In this document: one piece after another, positions 35,619 through 43,555 of the stretch | Position numbering within the stretch: position 1 is the first letter of the stretch | Layout of the letters: every line of letters starts with the position of its first letter | NCBI RefSeq assembly: GCF_008642315.1 | Contig: NZ_CP029192.1 | Span: 8,556,001-8,620,000 of the forward strand | Length of the DNA stretch: 64,000 nucleotides | Origin: Streptomyces venezuelae | Lineage (GTDB): Bacteria; Actinomycetota; Actinomycetes; Streptomycetales; Streptomycetaceae | Reading direction: 5' to 3' | Program-made: the position numbers and the translations under genes | The notes under the pieces: model-generated | Told to the model about the DNA's origin: nothing | The model's database searches: none | Seen by the model: the letters and a program-made list of their open reading frames with translations, nothing else

Positions 35619-36019
35619 TTAGGGCCGGTGCGTTCCTGCGCATCCGTACGTGGATACGAGATTACGCGGCCGTTCCCGTACCCCGGAACGAACCCCGGGG
35701 GCAAACCCGGGAACGGACGCCTCCCGAGCCGGTCGCCACATCAGGTCGAGCACGCGGTCGGCGAGCGCCTCCGCCGAGTCGACCAACGGCAGCACACGGG
35801 CCGCTTCCCCGGCGACCAGCGGGACCTCGGTACAGGCCGCGACCACCACCTGCGCGCCCTGCTCCTTGAGGACACCGGTGGCCGAGGCGATCCAGATGCC
35901 CCTGATCGGCGTCCGCAGAGGGTGGGTTCGACCAGTTTGCGGTAGAACGTGGCCGTGGCCAACGGCCCCATCCCGCCCAGGATTCCCAGCATCGGACGTC
36001 GCGTACGTCGCACCATCAT
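35619..36019 (-). pseudogene. Aspartate/glutamate racemase with large internal deletion
   Basis: The start at 36019 gives RRPMLGILGGMGPLATATFY and then KLVEPTL, the conserved N-terminus of Asp/Glu racemases. Near 35915-35935 the sequence jumps, in another frame, to IRGIWIASATGVLKEQGAQV, then AACTEVPLVAGEA, the C-terminal catalytic Cys region. Only about 100 of the usual 230 or so residues remain, so roughly the middle 130 are deleted and the frame is lost. Non-functional. Confidence 0.8.
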
Positions 36020-36299
36020 GGGGCGCGGCCCTTTCCCTCGGCGAGCTCAGTGAGCTCACTGAGCGCCGGTCCCGGCCGATCCTCCGGCGCCGCAGCCCGC
36101 GCCGCGTCGTCGCCGACTCCAAAAGCCCAGGCCACAGTTGGGGCCCGCGACCGGAACCACACCACTCACGGCAGCCGCGCCCGGTACGGTCACCCCACCG
36201 GTCTCCACCCCGGCCGTCGTACCGCGGGAAACCCCGAGGGGCGCGTCGAGCGTGAGATGCGGATACGGTGCTGACGTGATGATCGAGAGGGAGGGACCC
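36020..36299. other. Intergenic region upstream of the conserved hypothetical
   Basis: About 280 nt with no gene or clear repeat. It presumably carries the promoter for the gene starting at 36300. Confidence 0.4.
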
Positions 36300-37457
36300 G
36301 TGCCTGGAACCGTGCTGCTCGTCGCGGCCGCCCCGGTGGGCAAGGGACGCCTGGTGGACGCCGCTTCCGTGCTTCCCGTCCTCGCGGCGGTGCCCACGGA
36401 GACGCTCGCCGGGACGCCGACCGCGAGCATCGTGGAACTGGCGGACCCGCTGGACCCGCAGACCGTGCTGACCCGGCTGAGAGCCGCGGCGATGACGCCG
36501 GGACCCCTGACGGTCTACCTCGTCGGGCAGGTCCACCTCGACCGGCGCCAGCGGCAGTTGCACGTCGCGCTCGCCCGCACCACCACGGCGACGGTGCGCT
36601 ACACCGGCTTCCCGTGGCACTGGTTCACACAGGAACTGCGGCTCCGCCCGGCGGGCAGCACCACAGTGATCGCCGACCTGCACTCCGACACGGAGAGCTG
36701 GCAGGCCCTCACCGAACACCCCCTCGACGCGGGCCCCCACGTCGCGCTCCACGCCCGCATCGCGCCACCCGCCCGGCGACGTACGCCCGCCGTCCCCGCG
36801 TACATGAAGGCCGTCGCGACCATCCTCCGCAGCGGCCACCGCCCGCCGCCGCTCCAACTCCACCAGCAGGCCGCCGCGCAGGGCCTCGGCGACGACGCCC
36901 CGGACCTGCTGCCGTTCCACGACCCCGCGGCGCCCCCGCCCCCGGCGCGTGACCCGTACGACCAGCCGCGGCCCGCCGACGCCCCCATGGACCCGCACGC
37001 GGCGATCACCGCCGCCGTCGAGGCGGGCCGGCACGGCGAGGCGGCCTCGCTCGCGGCGTCCTGGGAACAGAGCGCGCTGCGGACGCACGGCCCCGGCTCC
37101 AAGGAGGCCATCCACTGGATGGAAGTACGGGCGGACCTGGCTAGGTTCGCCGGTGACCACGCGCGCAGCTGCGAGACGTGGCTCGCGGTGGCGTCCGCCC
37201 GCCTCACGTCGGGCCAGGCCCCCGATTCCCCCGAGGTGGAAGCGGCAGCGGACCGCGCCCACCACCTCTGGGACCGCATCAAGGACGCCGAGGCGGTCCG
37301 CGCCCTGGGCCCCGCCCTGGTCTCCCTGCGCCGCCAGGTGCCCGGCCGCCAACGCGGCACGCTGCTGCTCGCGCAGAGGCGCCTGGAACAGTTCCACTCC
37401 CAACAGATCCCGAGGATTCCGGCACCCGGAGCACAGCCGACGGCGAGCACGACCTGA
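36300..37457 (+). CDS. Conserved hypothetical protein, alpha/beta domain plus helical repeats
   Basis: Protein of about 385 residues. The GTG at 36300 is chosen because GGGAGGGA lies 4 nt upstream; an ATG at 36279 is in the same frame. The N-terminal 150 residues alternate strands and helices (TVLLVAAAPVGKGRLVDAAS; LTVYLVGQVHLDRRQRQLHV; TTVIADLHSD), like proteins with a caspase-like or related alpha/beta fold, though no His-Cys pair is evident. A Pro-rich linker (around 215-240) leads to a helical region resembling TPRs. No signal peptide. Function unknown. Confidence 0.7.
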   Translation: MPGTVLLVAAAPVGKGRLVDAASVLPVLAAVPTETLAGTPTASIVELADPLDPQTVLTRLRAAAMTPGPLTVYLVGQVHLDRRQRQLHVALARTTTATVRYTGFPWHWFTQELRLRPAGSTTVIADLHSDTESWQALTEHPLDAGPHVALHARIAPPARRRTPAVPAYMKAVATILRSGHRPPPLQLHQQAAAQGLGDDAPDLLPFHDPAAPPPPARDPYDQPRPADAPMDPHAAITAAVEAGRHGEAASLAASWEQSALRTHGPGSKEAIHWMEVRADLARFAGDHARSCETWLAVASARLTSGQAPDSPEVEAAADRAHHLWDRIKDAEAVRALGPALVSLRRQVPGRQRGTLLLAQRRLEQFHSQQIPRIPAPGAQPTASTT

Positions 37458-37593
37458 TCGAGTGGGTTCGGGCCGGGGGCCTCACATGTCCCCGTTCTGA
37501 TTCGTCAATAAAGGGAGACGGCAGCAGCCGCCAGCCGGTGGCGCGAACCGTCGGCCCGCCCATCCCTCTCCGCTCGCCCCGGGAGTAGAAGCC

Positions 37594-38274
37594 ATGAGCA
37601 TCTCCGTGCTCCTCGTGGACACCGACGCCCTGCTGCGCACCTGCTGCGCCACGCTGCTCGCCGCGCAACCGGACATAGCGGTGGTCGGGGAGGCCGGAGA
37701 CGGGGCCCGTGCCGTGGAGCTCGCCGAGCGGCTCCGCCCGGACGTCGTCCTGATGAACCCGCAGCTGCCCTTCATGAGCGGCATCGAGGCGACCCGGCGC
37801 ATCGCGGCCCGCCCGCAGCTGTCCGGCGTACGCGTCCTCGCGATGGCCGCCCCGGCGGCGGACTCGCAGGTGTTCGACGCGCTCGCGGCGCACGCGTGCG
37901 GGTTCCTGTTCCAGGACGCCGAGCCCGAGGAGCTGCTGCGCGCGATCCGCGTGGTCTCCCAGGGGCAGGCGCACCTTTCTCCGCGCATCGTGCAGCGGGT
38001 CATCGACGAATGCGTCCTGCGCGAGGGGGCCGAGCTGGTCCCCGCTCTTCCCGTGGACAACCTCACGCCGCGCGAGCGGGAGATGCTGGTGCTGATCGGC
38101 ACGGGCCTCTCCAACCAGGAGATCGCCGAGAAGCAGTTCATCTCCTGCACGACGGCCAAGACCCGTGCCTGCCGCATCATGGGCAAACTGGGCGCGAGGA
38201 ACCGGGTGGAACTGGTCTCCATCGCCTACCAGTGGGGGCTGGTCCGCCGCAGATCGGTCCCCCTGGGAAGCTGA
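37594..38274 (+). CDS. Response regulator with LuxR HTH, atypical receiver
   Basis: Orphan NarL-type regulator of 226 residues. The receiver begins with VLLVDTDALLR. At the phosphoacceptor site, where relatives read LMD, the sequence is LMNPQLP, so Asp is replaced by Asn55. The conserved Thr/Ser and partner positions are also changed (MAAPAAD). The C-terminal helix-turn-helix is normal (LTPREREMLVLIGTGLSNQE, then IAEKQFIS). No histidine kinase is adjacent. It is likely a phosphorylation-independent or ligand-controlled regulator. Confidence 0.88.
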   Translation: MSISVLLVDTDALLRTCCATLLAAQPDIAVVGEAGDGARAVELAERLRPDVVLMNPQLPFMSGIEATRRIAARPQLSGVRVLAMAAPAADSQVFDALAAHACGFLFQDAEPEELLRAIRVVSQGQAHLSPRIVQRVIDECVLREGAELVPALPVDNLTPREREMLVLIGTGLSNQEIAEKQFISCTTAKTRACRIMGKLGARNRVELVSIAYQWGLVRRRSVPLGS

Positions 38275-38278
38275 CGGC

Positions 38279-38806
38279 ATGAGCGACTCGATCGTCATCA
38301 GCGACCACACCCCGCACTGGGCCGACCAGTTCCGTCAGCTGCACGCCCAACTCGCCCCGCACGTCGAGGACATATCGGTGTCCATCGAACACGTCGGGAG
38401 TACGGCCGTGCCGGGGTGCGCCGCCAAGCCCATCATCGACGTGGACATCGTGGTGGCGGACGCCTCGGTCATGCCGACGCTGATCGCGCGCCTGACCGAT
38501 CGGGGCTACCGCCACGAAGGTGACCTGGGCATCACGGGACGCGAGGCGTTCAGAGCGCCCGAGCACCCCGTTCCGCACCACCTGTACGGGGTCGTCGAGG
38601 GCACGAAGCCCCACCTGGACCACGTCCTGTTCCGCGACCACCTCCGCCGCAACCCCGACGAGGTGCGGCGCTACGCCGAGTTGAAGCGAGCGCTGGCGCG
38701 ACGGTTCACGGGGGACGCCGCGGGGAGGGCGGCCTACACGGATGCGAAGAGCGGTCTGGTGGCGGAGCTGCTGGCGAAGGCGTACGCGACGGCGCCGCGG
38801 CCTTAG
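38279..38806 (+). CDS. GrpB family protein (UPF0157)
   Basis: Protein of 175 residues with GrpB signatures: ISVSIEHVGSTAVPGCAAKP (nucleotidyltransferase-like GS motif), IIDVDIVVAD, and HHLYGVVEGTKPHLDHVLFR. The ATG at 38279 lies 4 nt after the upstream stop, suggesting co-transcription with the response regulator. The family belongs to the nucleotidyltransferase fold, with unknown in vivo function. Confidence 0.88.
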   Translation: MSDSIVISDHTPHWADQFRQLHAQLAPHVEDISVSIEHVGSTAVPGCAAKPIIDVDIVVADASVMPTLIARLTDRGYRHEGDLGITGREAFRAPEHPVPHHLYGVVEGTKPHLDHVLFRDHLRRNPDEVRRYAELKRALARRFTGDAAGRAAYTDAKSGLVAELLAKAYATAPRP

Positions 38807-38914
38807 CCGACCGGTGAGAACCAGCCCCGGGGCGTGGGACGCGTGTGCCTCCTGAGGTCCGCACACACTAGAGTGCCGCGGACCCACGCCCCGAAGACAG
38901 GAGCCCCCATCCTC

Positions 38915-39670
38915 ATGAAGCGGACCCGAACCGCCCTGGCCGCGCCCGCTCTCGCCCTGGTGTCGGTCCTGACGCTCAGCGCCTGCGGAGACTCGGACTC
39001 GTCGTCCTCGTCCTCCGAGGACGCCTCCGCCTCCACCGGCACGTCGAAGGACTCGGGGAAGTCCCCGGAGAAACCGGCGGACCCGGTGGCGGAGCTGAGC
39101 CGTGCCGCGCTCGCCGAGCACGAGGTCAAGGGGTTCACGGTCAAGAAGCCCGACAAGAAGTACGCGTTCGCCGCGTCCCAGGACCAGCTGAAGGTCGACA
39201 AGGCCGCCTGCGCCCCGGTCGCCTACGCGACGAACCAACTCCCCCTCGGCACCCCGAAAGCCGACCTGATCCGTGTCGCCACCGGAGCCAAGGGCCCCGG
39301 CGACTTCACCTACGTCACGCTCGCCACCTACGGGAGCGGTGAGGCGAAGGCCACCCTGGCCGACCTGTCCGAGGCCGTCCGCTCCTGCGGCACGGGCTTC
39401 TCCGCCAAGGCGGGCCGCAACACGGGCTCGTACTCCTCGATCACCGCCGAGACCGCCCCCGAGCCGAGCGGCGCCGACGAGTCCCTGGCCTTCAAGGTCA
39501 CGACGAAGTACGAGGGCATGACCCACACGATGCGCGCCCAGGCGGCCCGCCACGGCGACACCATCGCGCTCTACTACGCGGTGGACGGCCTCGCCTTCAC
39601 CCAGGCCCGCCCGGGCAACGCGAAGATCGGCAAGGCGGTGGTGGACGCGCAGAGCGCGAAGCTCGCGTAG
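38915..39670 (+). CDS. Lipoprotein of unknown function
   Basis: Exported lipoprotein of 251 residues. The start at 38915 gives MKRTRTALAAPALALVSVLT and the lipobox LSAC; a Ser/Asp/Glu-rich linker follows. The mature domain, with KPADPVAELSRAALAEHEVK and TVKKPDKKYAFAASQDQLKV, is a typical actinobacterial DUF-type fold without catalytic motifs. A 10-bp inverted repeat (38829-38838 / 38883-38892) flanks a TAGAGT hexamer at 38869-38874 that could be a -10 element. Function unknown. Confidence 0.82.
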   Translation: MKRTRTALAAPALALVSVLTLSACGDSDSSSSSSEDASASTGTSKDSGKSPEKPADPVAELSRAALAEHEVKGFTVKKPDKKYAFAASQDQLKVDKAACAPVAYATNQLPLGTPKADLIRVATGAKGPGDFTYVTLATYGSGEAKATLADLSEAVRSCGTGFSAKAGRNTGSYSSITAETAPEPSGADESLAFKVTTKYEGMTHTMRAQAARHGDTIALYYAVDGLAFTQARPGNAKIGKAVVDAQSAKLA

Positions 39671-39777
39671 ACGCGGGAGGCGACGCCAGGTTCGGTCGGA
39701 CCACCGATGAGTTACGCCTCCGGGCGCGGTCTGCACCACGAGGAAACCTCGAGAACCGAACTAGGAGTGTGCACCCC

Positions 39778-40281
39778 GTGGGACACGAGAACGTGAGCGC
39801 CACCCTGACCGTCGCCACGTCCGTCGAGGGCGTGTTCGCCGTCCTCGCGGACCCCGCGGCCCACGCCGCCATCGACGGCACCGGCTGGGTCCGGAAGCCC
39901 GTCGACCCCGAACCCCTGACAGCCGTGGGGCAGATCTTCCGGATGGGGATGTACCACGTCAACCACCCGGACGGCGACTACCAGGTGGCAAACCAGGTCG
40001 CGGTGCTCGATCCGCCGCGCACCATCGGCTGGCTGACGGGGGAGGAGAAGGAGGACGGCCGGCCGGCGTTCGGCGGCTGGCTCTGGCGGTACGACCTCGC
40101 GCCGCTCGGCCCCTGTGAAACCGAGGTCACGCTCACCTACGACTGGTCCGCCGTGCCGCCGCACATCCGGGAGTACATCCACTTCCCGCCCTTCGGCCCC
40201 GAGCACCTCACCAACTCGCTGCACCACCTGGCCGAACTCGCCGCGCCCGACTCCGCGGCCTCTCCGCCCTCCCCGTCCTGA
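39778..40281 (+). CDS. SRPBCC (START/Bet v1-like) domain protein
   Basis: Small protein of about 167 residues with a Bet v1-like fold: VSATLTVATSVEGVFAVLAD at the start, GQIFRMGMYHVNHPDG and VLDPPRTIGWLTGEEKEDG in the middle, and ETEVTLTYDWSAVPPHIREY near the end. Start is uncertain: GTG at 39769 is only 2 nt from AGGAG, so GTG at 39778 (10 nt) is preferred. These proteins bind hydrophobic ligands in a cavity. No partner is adjacent. It ends 3 nt before a convergent gene. Confidence 0.8.
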   Translation: MGHENVSATLTVATSVEGVFAVLADPAAHAAIDGTGWVRKPVDPEPLTAVGQIFRMGMYHVNHPDGDYQVANQVAVLDPPRTIGWLTGEEKEDGRPAFGGWLWRYDLAPLGPCETEVTLTYDWSAVPPHIREYIHFPPFGPEHLTNSLHHLAELAAPDSAASPPSPS

Positions 40282-40284
40282 GTC

Positions 40285-41418
40285 TCAGTCGAACCGGAGG
40301 ATGCGCGGAGCGAACGTACCCTCCGGCCCGGCGGCACGGCCGACCGCCCAGACCGACTCCGTGCCCGGCACCGGCGCCAGTTGCAGCACGGAGGAGTCAC
40401 CTTCCCCCTGCACCGCCGGCTCGCTGTACTCGGCGAAGGACTGCCCGTCCCAGGCGAGGAAGTCCGGCCCGGGCACGAGCGGAGGGTACGTGCCCGGCGG
40501 GCCCCACTTCTGCGAGCGGGCCACGGAGACCCAGCCCAGCTTGCCGGACGCGGAGGGCGCCAGCGAGGTGATCGCGCCGAAGCTCGTGGGCACGGCCACC
40601 CGGCTCCACGACTCCCCGTCCCAGCGGACCAGCAGCGGCGGGATCGGCTTGCCGGGCGGGCCGCCGATGAAGCCGGCCGTGCCACCCGCCCACACCTCCG
40701 TCGGCGAGGTCGCCAGCACCGTGCCCACGCCCGCCCGAGGGAACCCGTCCACGACCGTCTGCTGCCACGCCTTCCCGTCCCAGTGCGACACGGTCGCCCC
40801 CGAACCGCTGGAGCCCGCCGCCCAGACGTCGTCGGCGGCCAGGATGTGCAGGCCGTACACCGCTCCGGGCGGCACCGGCAGGTCCCGCCAGCCACCGCCG
40901 TCCCGGCGCAGCAGCACCTGCGCGCCCTCCCGCGACCCGATCAGCCACGTCTCGCCGCCACCGGCCACGACCTTGGTGAGCGCGACACCGCGCGGCGCCC
41001 GGCTCTCGTGCCACGCCTTGCCGTCGAAGCGGAGCAGGCGTGCGCCGCCCGCCGCGTCACGCCCGACCGCCCAGGCGGCGCCCGCCGAATTCGCGGCGAC
41101 GGACAGCAGCTCTCCCTGCCAGCTCACCCCGGGCAGCCCCTGGCGCTGCCAGGCGTTTCCGTCCCAGCGCAGCACCAGCGGGAACCCCGGCGCCTCGCGG
41201 CCGACGGCGTCGGCGCCCACCGCCCACGCACGGTCCGGGCCGGACGCCACGGCCTCGTTCAGACCGGCCTGCGGGCGCACCTGCGCCGGGACCGGCACGT
41301 GCCGCCACGAGCGGGGCTCCGCCGCGGCCGAGGCCACGACGGCCACGGCTGTCAGGGCGGCAGCGAGAACGGCGACAAGGAGACGTCTCCCGAGGGGGAG
41401 CCGACGTCTGCGCATCAT
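40285..41418 (-). CDS. Secreted beta-propeller-like protein 1
   Basis: Exported protein of 377 residues. A signal peptide is visible (RRLLVAVLAAALTAVAVVAS, cleavage near SAAAE). The mature part has about six to seven repeats of roughly 45-50 residues, each with a core such as VLRWDGNAWQRQGLPG, LRFDGKAWHESRAPRG, SHWDGKAWQQTVV and VRWDGESWSRVAVP, separated by WAVG-type strands. This pattern is that of a beta-propeller. Translationally coupled (ATGA) to the paralogous gene upstream. Function unknown; a surface or matrix role is conceivable. Confidence 0.85.
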   Translation of the reverse strand: MMRRRRLPLGRRLLVAVLAAALTAVAVVASAAAEPRSWRHVPVPAQVRPQAGLNEAVASGPDRAWAVGADAVGREAPGFPLVLRWDGNAWQRQGLPGVSWQGELLSVAANSAGAAWAVGRDAAGGARLLRFDGKAWHESRAPRGVALTKVVAGGGETWLIGSREGAQVLLRRDGGGWRDLPVPPGAVYGLHILAADDVWAAGSSGSGATVSHWDGKAWQQTVVDGFPRAGVGTVLATSPTEVWAGGTAGFIGGPPGKPIPPLLVRWDGESWSRVAVPTSFGAITSLAPSASGKLGWVSVARSQKWGPPGTYPPLVPGPDFLAWDGQSFAEYSEPAVQGEGDSSVLQLAPVPGTESVWAVGRAAGPEGTFAPRILRFD

Positions 41419-42515
41419 GGTCGGCCTCCCAGCCGCTCGCTCAGCAGATTCGGTTTCGAGCCGTAGATCTCGACGGTCCCGAAGGACAGCAGCGAGGTCC
41501 CCACGGTGGCCAGCACCCGGGGTTTGACGTCGATCGCGTTCGTGCGTTCGGGGCCGTAGGAGTAGGTGAGGCGACGGCCGTCCACGCGCGCGTACTTCGA
41601 CTGGAACGCCCGGTCACTGCGCACCGGCAGCCACAGCGCGCCGTCCGGCCCGCGCACCAGGGCGGCGGCGTAGGCGTCGCCCAGTGCCGGGTAGGTGGTG
41701 CGCCATTCGCGCCCGTTCCAGGTCATCAGGTAGGTGCGGCCCACGCCGTCCGTGTACTGGCTGCCGACGATCGTCATCCGGCCGGACGGTTCGAGCAGCA
41801 TCGTGTGGACGTTGCTGTTGGTCGGCAGCGGCACCTTCGCGTCCTGCCACCGGGCGCCGTCCCAGTGCAGGACGGTGGTTCCGGCTCCGGTGCTGGTGTC
41901 CGCCCAGGCCCAGGCGTCGGTGGCCGTACGCGCGGTGATCCCCATCAGGTACAGCACGCCGTCCGGGGCGGGTTGCGAGGTCCAGCGGGAACCGTCGTAG
42001 TGCAGCACCTTCAGTCCGGTGCTGTCCTCGCCGACCACCCACGCGGCACCCGGCACGGCCGCGAAGTCCTGGTACGTCCACAGGGCCTGGGGCAGCGGGA
42101 CGGTGCTCCAGCCGCCCTGCGCCGACCGGCGCATGATCTCCCCGGCGCCGTCGCGCGTACGGAAGATCCACGTCTCCTCGCCCACGAACTGCACCTTGCC
42201 GAGGCGGCCGGGCACATCCGCGCCGGGGAACGTCGTGTCCCGGCTCCACGCCGCGCCGTCCCATCGGTACAGCATCGGACGCTGTCCGTCGGCGGCCTGC
42301 TCGGAGCCGGTCGCCCACGCCTCGTGCGGCCCGCGCGCGGCGAGATCGGAGACGGACGGGGGCAGGGCGGCCGCCGGTACGGGCAGGGCCGACCAGCGGG
42401 AGTGCGACGCCGCTTCGGGCTCCGCGGCTGCGGCCGGCGACACGACCGCGGCGCATGCGATCACCGCGCAGATGATGACCGTACGGAGAGCACGAAGAGC
42501 ACGGAGACCGTTCAC
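41415..42515 (-). CDS. Secreted beta-propeller-like protein 2
   Basis: Paralogue of the downstream gene, about 366 residues. The GTG at 42515 (MNGLRALRALRTVI) is preferred, with a GGGGGT site upstream; the frame is open to a GTG at 42542. The signal peptide is TVIICAVIACAAVVSPAAA. Repeats with LYRWDGAAWSRD, LHYDGSRWTSQPAPDG, LHWDGARWQDAKVP and MTWNGREWRTTYPA indicate the same propeller type. Its stop overlaps the next start. It is divergent from rodlin gene 1, about 200 nt away. Confidence 0.84.
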   Translation of the reverse strand: MNGLRALRALRTVIICAVIACAAVVSPAAAAEPEAASHSRWSALPVPAAALPPSVSDLAARGPHEAWATGSEQAADGQRPMLYRWDGAAWSRDTTFPGADVPGRLGKVQFVGEETWIFRTRDGAGEIMRRSAQGGWSTVPLPQALWTYQDFAAVPGAAWVVGEDSTGLKVLHYDGSRWTSQPAPDGVLYLMGITARTATDAWAWADTSTGAGTTVLHWDGARWQDAKVPLPTNSNVHTMLLEPSGRMTIVGSQYTDGVGRTYLMTWNGREWRTTYPALGDAYAAALVRGPDGALWLPVRSDRAFQSKYARVDGRRLTYSYGPERTNAIDVKPRVLATVGTSLLSFGTVEIYGSKPNLLSERLGGRP

Positions 42516-42607
42516 AAGACCCCCAGGACGCGAAGGTCGCACAGCATATTGGCATGCACACGTCCGCGCATAGGCGGCATTCGGCCGACCCGGCGTCAGT
42601 CTTGCCG

Positions 42608-42711
42608 CGCCGACACTCCGCCAACGAGTGAATGGCGCGAGGCGGGATGCGTCGTTGAATGTACTGGCTTTTCCAGCCTTTCCGGCAACTCACGTTATGT
42701 ACTGGAGTGAC
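42608..42711 (+). promoter_or_regulatory. Upstream region of rodlin gene 1 (shared with rodlin 2)
   Basis: Contains the block CGACACTCCGCCAACG and then GTGAAT, followed 25 nt later by ATGTACTGG. The same blocks with the same spacing occur upstream of rodlin 2 (56194-56299). A CGTTGA hexamer, matching the -10 of sigma-BldN promoters, is at about 42652-42657, but only in this copy and without a good -35. The leader ends with the shared ACTGGAGTGAC before ATG. Confidence 0.6.
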
Positions 42712-43119
42712 ATGCGTACCCGTAATCTCCCCCTCGCCCTGGGCCTCGCCGCCGCCGCTCTCGCCGGCGGTGCAGGATCCGCGGCCGCCATCGGCGACGA
42801 CACGGGCACTCAGAGTGTCAGCGGCAACGGCGCCGAGCAGGCGTTCGGCAACAGCGCCACGCACGGAGACCTCAGCCCGCAGCCGCGCCTGGTCGACGGC
42901 TCGTTGAACAAGCTGTGCGCCGGTATCCCGGTGAAGGCCAACGTCGGCGCCCTCGTCGGCATCCTCGTGCCGGTCGCCGTCCAGGACATCCCGGTCCTGT
43001 CGGCGCCGCAGAACCAGCAGTGCACCGAGAACTCCACGCAGGCCAAGGGCGACGAGCCGCTGTCGCACCTCGTCAGCGACATCCCGGCGCTGTCCGGCAA
43101 CGGCACGAACAACCACTGA
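42712..43119 (+). CDS. Rodlin family protein 1
   Basis: Secreted surface protein of 135 residues. The start at 42712 has GGAG 5 nt upstream. A Sec signal (LPLALGLAAAALAGGAGSAAA) is followed by mature IGDDTGTQSVSGNGAEQAFG, the rodlin N-terminus. Also diagnostic are SLNKLCAGIPVKANVGALVG, VPVAVQDIPVLSAPQNQQCT and the C-terminal SGNGTNNH. Rodlins organise chaplin fibrils into the rodlet layer of aerial hyphae and spores. It has about 88% identity to rodlin 2 at 56300 (16 differences, one gap). Confidence 0.95.
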   Translation: MRTRNLPLALGLAAAALAGGAGSAAAIGDDTGTQSVSGNGAEQAFGNSATHGDLSPQPRLVDGSLNKLCAGIPVKANVGALVGILVPVAVQDIPVLSAPQNQQCTENSTQAKGDEPLSHLVSDIPALSGNGTNNH

Positions 43120-43148
43120 GTCATCCGAACCAGCTGAGCCGTCGTGTA

Positions 43149-43178
43149 CCTCGGGCCGGGCCGCCGCCCGGCCCGAGG
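43149..43178 (+). terminator. Strong hairpin terminator after rodlin 1
   Basis: Perfect 13-bp stem (CCTCGGGCCGGGC and its complement) with a CGCC loop, 30 nt after the rodlin stop. No T-run follows, as is common in Streptomyces. Confidence 0.8.
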
Positions 43179-43321
43179 CATATGCGGACGACGTGTGCGG
43201 ATGTCGCGTGCGGCCGTCGCGTCGGCGCCGGGGAATGCACCCCCTGCCACCCGTGACCCGTGACCTCCCGTGCGGTGGCGCGTTCCCCAGTCGACCATCG
43301 CGACCAAGGAGCGGTACCGAC

Positions 43322-43555
43322 GTGGAAGCAACTGAGCGTGTCACGGTTCTTTTGCAGAAGAACTTCGGGGTCCGTCTCGACGACGTGTCCTCGGACGCCC
43401 CCCTTTACCAACTGTCCATCGACTCCCTCGCGCTGGAGGAACTACTCCTGCTGATCGAGGACGAGTGCGCCATCGATCTGGCCGACAAGACCCTCTCCTC
43501 GCGCGACACCGTCGCCACGCTCATGGCCGTCGTACGCCAGAAGGCGGCGGCATGA
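43322..43555 (+). CDS. Acyl carrier protein
   Basis: Small acidic protein of 77 residues. The GTG at 43322 follows AAGGAG by 10 nt. The phosphopantetheine site is LSIDSLALEEL (Ser35), and the four-helix ACP pattern is complete (ATERVTVLLQKNFGVRLDDV at the start and DKTLSSRDTVATLMAVV at the end). Its stop overlaps the ketosynthase start (ATGA at 43552-43555). Unlike the housekeeping ACP, it is not next to fabD or fabH. It is the carrier for the local ketosynthase and probably holds the growing acyl chain. Confidence 0.9.
   Translation: MEATERVTVLLQKNFGVRLDDVSSDAPLYQLSIDSLALEELLLLIEDECAIDLADKTLSSRDTVATLMAVVRQKAAA

Noticed and set aside
42652..42657. Sigma-BldN promoter at rodlin 1
   Set aside because: CGTTGA matches the -10, but no -35 match exists at the right distance and the hexamer is not conserved at rodlin 2; kept only as a remark.
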